Source: Takashimella koratensis (Eukaryota; Basidiomycota; Tremellomycetes; Trichosporonales; Tetragoniomycetaceae). Taken from it: a stretch of DNA of 64,000 bases. The position numbers and the translations under genes are program-made. Position 1 is the first letter of the stretch. Each line of letters begins with the position of its first letter. Below the pieces are notes generated by a model. It was not told the DNA's origin, made no database searches, and saw only the letters and a program-made list of their open reading frames with translations. Location: NCBI GenBank assembly GCA_003116875.1, contig BCKT01000001.1:1855486-1919485 (forward strand), written 5' to 3'. This document shows, in pieces, positions 1-9,184 of the stretch.

Positions 1-637
1 GACGAGAGCACTCACCAATGTTGTACTCGTCTCTCAGCGCGCGGCACAGAGCCAAGAGCAAGGCTGTTTTCCCCGACCCCACGGGGCTAACAACGAGGTG
101 ATGTATCAGCAACCATGTTGATCTTATCTGACACCTCCACAGCTCACACGAGCTGTGGATCATAGACTCACCCACCAATCCCAACGGTGAAAGCGCGCTC
201 GTTCCAGTCTCGAGCCGAGTAGTCTGGCAGATCTCTCTGAGAGAACTTGCCTAAGAGGGAATGATCAGCCCAACTCTTTAACCGGTATTTAGCTGCCTTG
301 AGTTCAAGTTGAGCACCCGACAGCGGGATGGGGAGTTTGGGGAGCGTCGAGGAGTGAGGGACGACCATCTCACGCAGCCTTGAGCTTGAGAAAGTGACTT
401 AAACCCACCGGCATGCTCTAGGTGCTCGTGCGTGTGTCCATGCTCATCCGGAGTCCAAGTCCCATCTCCACCATGGGAATGCGACAGCCCATGGGAGTGA
501 GAATGAACGAGACCAGGGGAGCTATCGTGAGAATGGAAGAGAGAGGCAGAAGCAGAGGTCGTCTCGCTGTTGATTGAGGAAGCCGGCGGGAGGGCGGTCG
601 TCAGTCGGTCTTCGAAAGTGCACACGGCGTTGGACAT
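1..637 (-). CDS. ureG: Urease accessory GTPase UreG (5' part; 3' end outside window)
   Basis: Ni-chaperone GTPase that delivers nickel to apo-urease in the cytoplasm. Three exons are visible: 637-409, 250-172 and 86-16; the next donor (GTGAGT) lies at 15-10 and the rest runs off the left edge. Residues 1-76 contain an extended His-rich leader (12 His between about residues 30 and 75, in HSHSH and HGHTHEH-type runs). The family core follows: [16 protein letters not shown], then [17 protein letters not shown], a P-loop whose GG/P junction is rebuilt exactly across intron 2, then [10 protein letters not shown]. The P-loop GPVGSGKTA is diagnostic for UreG (SIMIBI GTPases). Fungi commonly lack the Ni-binding protein UreE, so the His-rich leader probably supplies that function (inference from known cryptococcal Ure7). 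The start at 637 is the ATG that opens this His-rich frame. Identification is secure. Confidence 0.93.
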
Positions 638-1347
638 GGTGTGTCGGGGTAGGTTAGAGAAGGGAGGGGTGGGGTGGTGAGGGAAGCGAAGCTGCACGAA
701 AGCTAGAAGGACGCTGTAGCTACAGAACGAGGGGTTTTGTTCGGGGCTGTGAAGAGAGACGGGATGGGGGGAATGAAAAGGGTGAGCGAGGAGGTGGAGA
801 TGATGTGAAGATGAGTGAGGTCGCTCAGCCCAAGTCAAGACCGGGGTCAACAGAGCAGAACCCGAGGTGCCGTTAACCCTATCGATCAACTTGTATTGCA
901 ATACCTCTGATTAGGTTTATCACCTCCACATTGATTAGTACTGATTGACCATTCCTAATTGATGCCGAGTGGGGGTATTACCTTTCTCCCCCCTGCCCCG
1001 AGGCCAAGACCCCACCCCCACTGGGATTATCCCGCACCTTGCATCCTGCACACTTGCCCTGTATTCCCCTGGCCCACGTCTGCTTTCTCACCCTCCCCTA
1101 GTACCCCAGCAACCTGTTAAATACTGTACATACTTCACTACCGCTCCCACGCTCGTCCCTCGTCCCTCGCCCCACGCCCCTCGCCCCACACCCCAGAATC
1201 TGACAGCAGCCGTTCCTCTCTCTATCCTTTTCTCCATCTTCGCTTGATCCAACGGAACAAGGTTTCCAACTTATCTGATGGGATGCATGTTAACTCGGCT
1301 CGATCGGATCAACCGCGCTTTCCCCACCCACTTGCCTTCGTCAACGA
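638..1347. other. Intergenic, ureG promoter side
   Basis: This 710-bp stretch lies upstream of ureG and downstream of the next minus-strand gene. The first ~270 bp are purine-rich on the plus strand (pyrimidine-rich in the ureG sense), as expected for a leader or promoter. Around 990-1200 the plus strand is C-rich. No conserved coding frame or RNA gene was recognised. Confidence 0.5.
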
Positions 1348-2762
1348 TCAAGAAGCATATCGCCTGTCCGTCGATGAAATCAACTTGCTCATCCCAGCTT
1401 GGACCGGTATCGCTGCGTGTTCCCTCAACCCTCCTTTCCCGTCCGCACCCGCTGCACTCGCGGTCCCGCTCGCTGGCTCGTATAGATACGCAAGGGCCAT
1501 CCATGGTTCCTGCACTTTACGTTTACTTCGGCGCAAGGGGGGTTCTTTCTTCTCTTTCTCTTTGGGCTTGAGCATTGCCTGGAGTTCAACAGCGAGAGTA
1601 TAGTAGATCACCCCAGCGAGAGCGACAGCCGCGACTTTGCGATAGACTGGGGATGGCGTGGAAATGAAGTGGAGCCTTGTTAGCCTCACTGATAGATTTC
1701 TGACAAAGGATTACTTACACAGACCGATGACGACAATGACCCCAATGAGCTTGATATTGCTTAAGCGCTTGTTCCACCTGATGTTCGTCAGCCTCACTCT
1801 GTTCAACTTCCCATCTTCTTTGCACCCACTTTGCTCGTGAATCTTCGTACGCTTTCTTGGCCTTTTTCGCCGTCTCTACTCTCTTGCGTTCCCTCTCTTT
1901 CATATCCTCCTCGACTTTTGCTCTCTCCTCGGGCGTGTTTGATTGGTTAAAATGCCCACTGCGATCGCATCAGTAGCTGCCCACGTCCGCCCGTACCGCA
2001 TTCCGCGCTGATCTTTGCGGAAAAGCGAGAAATGCAAGACTTACACATGCGCTGCGTTTCCGGCTTCCCACCATAATTCACCCTTGAGTGCCGCTTTACC
2101 GCCTGCTTTACCGAGTGGGAAGGGGAACAGCCTTGGTCTGCCGTGGGGCGTGGTTAAGAATCGTGAAGGATGGGCGCTAGGCTCGTTCTGTCGACGGTCA
2201 GTCCAGGCTGAAAAGTGGACGCCCAGTGCAGATGTAACAATGAGGGTACTGCAGATGACTCACCCACTCGCTCGGGATCTCGCCCACTTCGATCTGCTTG
2301 AGCAAATGATCCAGCTTATACTCGTCCTCTTTACTCCATCCCGCGTTTGCAGGTGTCACCCACCGCTTCAACTGGACAGTGATGATTGAATAGACCGCGA
2401 TACCTCTAGTCATCAAGAGCCATCGGCAGTAGACCGCGCCAGCATCGTCAGTACACCGCGTCAGAGAATCAAAAGTCCATCATCTGAGGATCGGAAGTGG
2501 GAGGTTGATACAAGTGCAAAAATAGATTCACGTACAGGACTAAGAGGACCATAGCTCGCCGGAAGACGCCGAGGTAAGGCCGGATGTCGGGTGGTAACGA
2601 GCTGGGCGAGATCAGGATGGAGAACATGGCGAGGGCGAGAACGTAGAGGTGGATCGGCGTGATGGTGCTGCGCGGGTTATTAGGATCAATAGTAGTAAAG
2701 CTAGGTAAGAGACAAACTTACAGCCCATCAGAGAACGGAAGTAGGTCTTCCATGGTGCTCAT
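1348..2762 (-). CDS. Unknown membrane protein, about three TM helices and a basic coiled-coil
   Basis: Not recognised as a known family. Seven exons: 2762-2722, 2667-2536, 2405-2264, 2187-2045, 1958-1830, 1777-1719, 1646-1348; 314 aa. Hydrophobic helix 1 is at about residues 16-33 (ITPIHLYVLALAMFSILI) and helix 2 at about 48-66 (MVLLVLLGIAVYSIITVQL). A soluble part follows with GELWWEAGNAAHV and a strongly charged stretch of E/K/R heptads (about 165-195). Helix 3 is about 205-235 (LIGVIVVIGLFYRKVAAVAL), then a Lys-rich tail. The short fifth intron (1829-1778) is supported by a GTGGGT donor, CTGAC branch and CAG acceptor, and it rejoins the frame as AKWNKRLSNIK. The topology suggests an endomembrane protein; function is unknown. 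The start is the first in-frame ATG before helix 1. Confidence 0.7.
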
Positions 2763-3188
2763 GATTGCGCCTAACTCAGTAACAAGAGTCCGTGACGCCC
2801 CACGCGGAGCGGTCAGTCAGAGAGTACAAGTTTCGATTGAAGCTGAGTGGTGGAGAGAAAATGCGCGCTTGGTTAGTGCTACTACGTGTCAGTCAGGGTG
2901 GGGACAGGAGTCAAAGGATGTAGGGAAACACAAAGGATCAGTCCGGGGGTATCAAACACGTCTTGCGATATGGCAGAGTCAAACTGGAAGAAGGTGGCAT
3001 GAACACAAGCGGCATGAGAAGATCTATGCGTGACCATGAAACAAGAGCGAAGTCCATATGATCCAATCGAAACGGCAATCGCGGAAAAGATCGAGGAAGG
3101 AGAAAGCAGGGAGGAGAGGGGTCGTGGATGTGGCCGTGGAAGGGTCGTTGCTCGAGAGCGGAAGGGCCAACAAGGCGTCGAGTGTCGC
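2763..3188. other. Intergenic between two minus-strand genes
   Basis: This 426-bp spacer holds the promoter of the three-helix membrane protein gene and the 3' flank of the PRA1 gene. Nothing further was recognised. Confidence 0.5.
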
Positions 3189-4015
3189 TTAGACGGTCTC
3201 AAGGCCGGCACCGTACTCGCTGGCAGTGGGTCAGCTCTGAATGATGCAAATCGGAAGTTGCACTTACGACTCGACTCCGGGCTCGAGGAGACCGGCGTGG
3301 GCGCCGATTACACAAGCAGACGATCCGACGAGCCAGAAGAAGGTCGAGATCGGAGCCGCAAACCAAAGTAGCGGAATACCTAGGGTGAATTAGCAAACAG
3401 GTAAAGACACAGATACCTAGGGTCTTTCAGTTGGGCAGGAGGACGTACCGATGATGAAGAGCCCGGTGTAGAGGTTTTGCGGGGTGATGGTCTTGCCTGC
3501 AATCTCTATCGGCTCGGCGGCTGTGAGTGGGGTCAGTACAGAAAGACTATGAGGGAGAGAGGGGAGGTAAGGCGGGTAGAGGGGTGGAGGGAAAAGTGTA
3601 TGGACTGACCAAAGCGGGAGATGGCGAGGAAACCGCCGATGAGGAAACCGAGAGCTACGAGGAGGAGCGGGTTGGTGAGGAGCGAGTAAACGGCGAGGAG
3701 AGCGACGATGACGGCGTAGTTGGCGGAGAAGTAGCGCCTGTGGTGAGGTGGGAAGATCAAGGCCAAATACGAAGAGGAAAGAGAGGTGTCAGCAAAGCGA
3801 ATCAAACAGATTCTACGAATGGGCATAGCTCATCTGGAAGTCAGCTCTACTCACACATTGTACCCAGCGCGCTTCATGTACTCGTTGAAATCCTTGGGCC
3901 TGGAGACGCGCTGCCAGTCGAGGAATTCTCCCGGGTGACGAAGAGCCGCGAGACGGGTGTCCTTGAGGGACCGGACCTGCTCCTGGGCGATGTTGATGTA
4001 GTTGACAATGTCCAT
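3189..4015 (-). CDS. YIP3: PRA1/Yip3 family prenylated Rab acceptor
   Basis: Small ER/Golgi membrane protein that binds prenylated Rab GTPases and recycles them between membranes. Five exons: 4015-3855, 3737-3610, 3520-3449, 3379-3268, 3219-3189; 167 aa, normal for the family. Family hallmarks are a cytosolic N-terminus with RHPGEFLDWQRVSRPKDFNE (residues about 26-45), then YNVRYFSANYAVIVALLAVY spanning the first intron and opening the first hydrophobic pair (about 56-96). The second pair is around residues 112-150 (LYTGLFIIGIPLLWF, STFFWLVGSSACVIGAHA), followed by a short C-tail LLEPGVESEYGAGLETV. Two hydrophobic hairpins separated by a short loop match PRA1 (PF03208). The start is the only ATG preceding the conserved N-terminus. 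It is divergent from the Ser-rich gene at 4617. Paralogue identity within the PRA1 family is less certain. Confidence 0.9.
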
Positions 4016-4232
4016 GGTGGTGGGGTGGGGGTGGGATTGAGGTCAGAAATAAGAGGATAGGGAGGAATGAATGAGAATGGGAAAAGCGGTGTAGTGTGGT
4101 GTCAGAGGTGGTGTTGACGTGGAAGAAGAGGAAGAAGAGGAGGATGTGCTGGATGAGGATGAAAAGTCAATAAGAAACTCCTATTCAGATCGACACTGCA
4201 CGCTGCGGGCACAATAGACGCGGCACGCAGCA

Positions 4233-4233
<1 letters not shown>

Positions 4234-4275
<42 letters not shown>
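4234..4275. repeat. (AC)n microsatellite
   Basis: About 21 uninterrupted CA dinucleotides, followed by CCCACC-type imperfect units. It lies in the divergent spacer (4016-4616) between the PRA1 gene and the Ser-rich protein gene. The rest of that spacer is C/T-rich on the plus strand, with no gene seen. Confidence 0.97.
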
Positions 4276-4277
<2 letters not shown>

Positions 4278-4616
4278 ACCCACACCCACACGGCCTGGAT
4301 GCCTCGCTCTATTCTATCCATCCCTGACAACGTGGCATCCCGAAACCCTGGCTGGCGACCTCTCCTCCCGCTCCCCTTCCCACCTTCTCACACCCCAGGC
4401 ACCGTCCATCCACAAGGGTTCTTCTCTCCCACGGTAGCCTTGCGCCCTCTCCACCCCTAACCCCTTTGCCACCCAATGATACCTGTGCTGTGCTTAATTC
4501 CTCCCCCCACCTTTCCCCGCCGATTGGTCACCCCGAGGTGTTAAACTCTTTCACTTTCTCCCTCTCCACCTCCATCTTCATCTCCATCCCCTCTTCATCC
4601 TTACCGGGTCCTCACC

Positions 4617-5939
4617 ATGTCCGACCCATCGCGCCGTCCTCCCAGCGCATCAGACATCCTCGACCCCATCTCCTCCCCATCTTCCTCCTCCTCTCTCCCC
4701 CCTCCATCAGCTTCCTCTTCCTCCTCATCATCATCATCATCATCCTCTTCTTCCTCCTCCTCTTCCACCTCTTCCTCCCTCCCGTTCCCCGATTTCGACC
4801 CAACCACCGCCTCGGGCCTCTTCGACCCCCACTCTCTCGCTACATCTCACCTCTCGTCACCCCCACCTCGACCCGTTATCCCCGAACGATGCCTTACATT
4901 CTGCCAGCAGGGTGCCGACGCACAAGCCATGTGTCGGATGTTCTGTCTTCGGAAACGAGCACCCCTCCCTACCCGCTCAGAGGCACTCGCACGTCTTCGA
5001 CCACCACCTACGCGTACACCCACTCCACTCTCCCGTTTCTCCCACTCTGACTCTACCGACCCATCCTCATCCACCTCGACGTCGTCCGCACCCACATCAT
5101 CCTCGTCACCATCACCATGGTCGTGGATTCGATCATGGTCACCATTCGCCGCCGCTCGGTCGGCGCTCGCACCGTACTCTTTCGTCTTTGTGCGCGGGAC
5201 GCTAGACGGCGTCATCGGGAGGTACATGGAAGAACTTGAGGGGTTAGACGACGAGAAGGACTTTGGACACTTGTCGAGATCGGCAACGGTCAGTGAGCGG
5301 CGACGAGCAGGGGATGACGATCCCGCGATCGAGTGGTTTGACTGGGGAGACCATGGGTGAGTAAGCTACGCTTCATGCATTCAGCTACAAAACTCCTCTG
5401 TAGAGTCCTCATCGAAAGCTTCGCTCATCGACTTTCCTCTACCTATCATGGATTTTTTTACGTACATGACATTTACTGACCCCCGCAGATCTCTCATGCA
5501 CGTCCCTCTCGTTTCTCTCTTCTCTCCAGTCCTCAATATGCCCGCCAACCTCTCTCGCCTCTTCGCTCCCTCCGCTAACCTCGTCTCCTCATACCTCGGT
5601 ACCTTTTCCGACGGATCTCAGCGCCGTGCTCTTGACATGTTCGTCGACCATGCACAACAAGGTGGCGCTTGGACGGTCCTTACGAAAGTGCGTGACCACC
5701 ACGTGAAGAAAGCCGCCGAGCTGCGGGATGCCCGGGAGCGTGCGATCGAGGAGGCCAAAGCGGGCTCAAAGGGTGCAGGAAGCGCAGAGGAGAAAGGGAG
5801 GGGAGAGGCCGCGCCAACTGCGACGGCGGCGGGGTCGGCAGCAGGGGTGAAACCTAGCGGAACGGCGGCGGGTGGGAAGAGTAAAGAGGAGCACGGGAGC
5901 CACGAGCGTGTGGGTAAGGGTAAAGGAGAAGATAAGTAG
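4617..5939 (+). CDS. Ser-rich protein of unknown function with a Cys cluster
   Basis: Not recognised. Two exons, 4617-5356 and 5489-5939 (donor GTGAGT, CTGAC branch, CAG acceptor); 396 aa. The start sits in a good context (CTCACCATGTCC). Residues about 20-55 are a nearly pure Ser run encoded by a TCA/TCT/TCC trinucleotide repeat, so the length may be polymorphic. A conserved-looking Cys motif follows at about 91-110 (CLTFCQQGADAQAMCRMFC, pattern C-x3-C-x9-C-x3-C). A second Ser/Thr/Pro stretch comes next, then an amphipathic middle (YSFVFVRGTLDGVIGRYMEE) and a C-terminal helical part (LFAPSANLVSSYLGTFSDGS) ending in a Lys/Ala/Gly tail. The paired Cys resemble small metal-binding or disulfide motifs, but no function can be assigned. 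Confidence 0.78.
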
Positions 5940-6272
5940 TGTGGTGTTTGTAGCAGATTTGGTTACGTCACGCTGCGATACGATAAGATACAAGGTTCTT
6001 TCATGTAGATTATGAGAGACCTCAAACACGACGGGCGTAACGAGTGCGAGTACCGTGGTCATGGTGTAGACATCGATGGAACAGTGCTATGTCACTGGAT
6101 GAACGCGGCTTTACAGTGTCTCTGCGTTTGACTTTGTAAACAACGTCCATTCTTGTCAAAACATGAGCCACACAAAACTTCCAACAGAAACTTGCCATTT
6201 CTGCATCCAGATTTACTACCAAACTACAATCTAACCCAGACGTGGTTTTCTTTTCTTTGTCTGTTGTGCGAC
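5940..6272. other. Convergent 3' spacer
   Basis: This 333-bp spacer lies between the stop codons of the converging Ser-rich gene (+) and serine hydrolase gene (-), presumably both 3' UTRs. No gene or repeat was seen. Confidence 0.5.
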
Positions 6273-8349
6273 CTACGCGAAGACAAGGTTGTCGTATACG
6301 CACTTTTCGAGCTCTTTCTTTGCTTCACCGAGGAGCGGGCCGCGACCTGGGAGCATTTGAGTGGTGAATACGTACTGTGTTTGACAACGAGGTAAGGGAA
6401 GGGCAGGGTGGTTGGTGTCAGCTCTCAACAAATAAAACTTCATTTGGGCGCAGCAGATTGATCAAAGAACAAGGCGAGAGTTGAGGCATAATGGAAGACA
6501 GAGAAGGGGACCAAGAACCACCACTCACTGCAAGACCGTATACTGGGTCAATAAAGTACTCTGTCCCCGCTGCTCCACCCCACCCTACAGACCCCGAATG
6601 CCTACCCCAGCCTCCTTTCCCTTCTTCATCCGCCCCTCTCCTCCCTCCGTGCGCGGGTACATACAGACTCATCCCTGCTGTCCAATTCACGTCGCCGGGA
6701 GGCACTGCCTCCCCCCTTGCCATTGAGAAGGTCGTTGCTGGGTTCTCGATAACGCCCGGGTACCCTCCCTCTTCGCCTGCCCGGGGGAGGGTAGGAGAGA
6801 AGAGGGCTTTTACGGATGTGTCGGATAAAAGAGGCTGAGAAGGAGCAGGGATGGAAGAGGATGAAAGGGAGAGGTAGTGGGTGAGTAAGTGGGAGAGGAG
6901 AGTCGCGTAATCTGTAGGGCAGGAGTAGATGCCGCCACCACCAGCCGGGTACTCGATGTCTTCGCGGCTGCGTTGAGAAGGATCGAGGTGTGAGAAGGAG
7001 ATGCAAGAGAAATTGTAGAGACAACACAGAGGGAGAAAGGTAAATCACGGTCAGTTTGAGGACTTTATGATATAGGGAAGAGGAATGGGGTTTGCGGTCA
7101 AGGTGACCCCTTGAATTTAGACTCACCGTCGAGGTAAAGTGAGTCCATCCAACTGGCCTTGCAGTTTCTCCCACTTGACCTGTCCCGTCGAATCCTGGAT
7201 TCCGACTCCATACCTCAACGGCACCAGGTTTCCCGCCATCTTCTCGTTGGCAAACGGGTAATAACTCGTCTTGTTCAGTCCGAGCGGCTTACAGACGCGG
7301 GACTGGAGAGTGGTCTCAAAGTCGAGGCCACCGGTGAGGGTCGGGAACATGAGTGCGAGCCATCTGTGCTGGCGTGAGTCATGTTGAACTGGATAGAGAA
7401 GCCAGGAATCGGATGTTAGATGTTAGAAAGGTCGGGAAGGGACTCGGGGGATGACCTACTCGTACGAGTTGCCGTATTCCCAAGATGTACCGGGCTCGAA
7501 CATCAATGGTGTGTTGACGAGGTTTTCCTAGACAACGGATCCCACAAATCAATACTGTCCTCGTCTATCTCACTTTAACCCTCTTTCCTCTTTCCTCTCC
7601 TATCTCTCCCACCTCCCACCCGGCTTTCACTTCCCCTAGCGGCCTCGCTCCGCTCATTCACTCGGATTACTCACCACCTTACACGAATTGACAAACCCTT
7701 TTCCTACCTCGCTCCACGCTTTCCAACTCTGAACCATGGGTCCAAACTCGGCTCCAAACCCACACGTATGGTTGAGCATGGATAACAGGGTTACGGGTTT
7801 GTCGTTTTCTTTCCATTTAGGTTGGCCGTTGGTATCAGCGTCTAGGCCGAGGAAGATGCGGGCAGAAGCAGAGTCGAGGGGAGGGTACAGCGGCCGGAGG
7901 TCGGTCTCGAGGGACAAGAGACCTTGGTCGACGAGCTGGAGGTACACTAAGGAAATTTAGTATACACGGCCAGTAGATCTCACCACTCTCCGTCTCCGTC
8001 AACACATCCCTCAACCCCTCAAATGAACAGACAAACTTCAATCGCTCATCCCATCCTCTCTATCGCTAGACCTGACGCTGGCGACATTCAGGTACTCACT
8101 AACAGCAGTGACCAATTTACTCGTTGATGCAAACCAAAGCACGTCCTCCCTACTAGCCGGCTTCCCATCTCCCGCTTCGTCAAGAACATCAAATTTCCCG
8201 GCGGAACCGGCGAAGACCACACCCTCTGGGGAGAGAACGGTCAGGTGTGCGCAGGGGAGAGCGCCGCGGTCCGAGGTAGGGGTGACCGCGCGGTCGAGGG
8301 TGAGTTGGACAAGTCGGACGCCGTCACGTGTAAGCGTTGGGAAGGACAT
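6273..8349 (-). CDS. Serine hydrolase of the beta-lactamase/penicillin-binding (class C) fold
   Basis: Likely esterase, transesterase or amidase of family PF00144; substrate unknown. Six exons: 8349-8100, 7946-7675, 7527-7466, 7363-7127, 6967-6529, 6374-6273; 453 aa, typical for the EstB/LovD-like group. The catalytic SxxK motif is at residues 75-78 (S-T-S-K in VLWFASTSKLVTAV). The second motif Y-x-N is at about 192-194 (SWEYGN). The family landmark LLSMLNHTCGF precedes it. The C-terminal third carries GRHSGSVGWGGAAGTEYFID, which fills the place of the KTG/HxG motif, and ends in an aromatic segment (YVFTTQMLPG). No signal peptide is evident, so it is probably intracellular. Family assignment is firm. 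This is not an antibiotic-resistance beta-lactamase call: fungal members are mostly esterases or secondary-metabolism transesterases. Confidence 0.9.
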
Positions 8350-9184
8350 GGTGTCGTGGGCAAGGGAAAGATAGGCGGAATAAAGTTAGAGAGAGGGAGG
8401 GAGCTGTAACGAGAGACGAGGGAGATCAGAGGCGTTGCTGTTGTAGTTTGTAGCCCGTGGTCCGTATTTATGGGTTATCAGCTATCTATGACCCGGCCGG
8501 CGGAGGTATCCGAAAACCCGTAAACTAAACCGAGACCCCCGCTCAATTCGTCCGCCCCCGAGGTTTTTCCGTGCCCACTCCTGACGTGGAGGTCGAGGAG
8601 CATGACAGAGCATGGCGTGCCGGGCGTCGAGACGAGAAAGGGGCTCAACAAGGAACGTCGAGTAGACCGTGTCAAGACGAGCAGGTATGGTTTATTTTCA
8701 GGCTTTTGGGTTCTGCATGATACTGTAGGAGAGGGAATATGAATGTAAAAGTTGGGAGGCAAGGGGGTCGGTGGGGGAATCAGACAAATAGCACGAGGTA
8801 ATTGAATTTTAGAGCAAGGTATGACAGTGACTTGGTACTTGGTGATGGGTTTAAACTTCAACATCGGGAAAGGGTAAACGGTGAAGGGATTGAGAAAAGT
8901 GGGAGACGGCATGAATGTGGAGGGTTTGAAGGTGTAGTTGACTTTGAAGTAGAGTAAAAGATGGATGGAGCCAGAATGGAATAGACAAAGAAACAGACAA
9001 TTAACAAGACAAAAAGCAGGGAAGATCAGATACCCAGCAGCGAGGAGACCGCTGGGTTTTGCGAAGTGTTGACATCTACTGATACCGGGGTATCTTGCGG
9101 TCGTTGAACCGCTTTTAAAGGAATGAAGCGAGGGACTTTGATCAAGTCGCCGTGAAAAGTTACGCTCGCGTTATGGCCAACCTC
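8350..9184. other. Intergenic between two minus-strand genes
   Basis: This 835-bp stretch is the hydrolase promoter plus the 3' flank of the KH-protein gene. It is mixed-composition DNA with no supportable frame, RNA gene or repeat. Confidence 0.5.

Noticed and set aside
1741..1830. Reading straight through to the HWGHCRHRS end, or using the GTGAGG donor at 1797
   Set aside because: Both break the frame to the last exon; the GTGGGT...CTGAC...CAG intron (1829-1778) restores a transmembrane helix and the overall frame.
4601..4807. Minus-strand Asp/Glu-rich frames opposite the Ser run
   Set aside because: They are the antisense of the TCA/TCT repeat inside a well-supported plus-strand gene.
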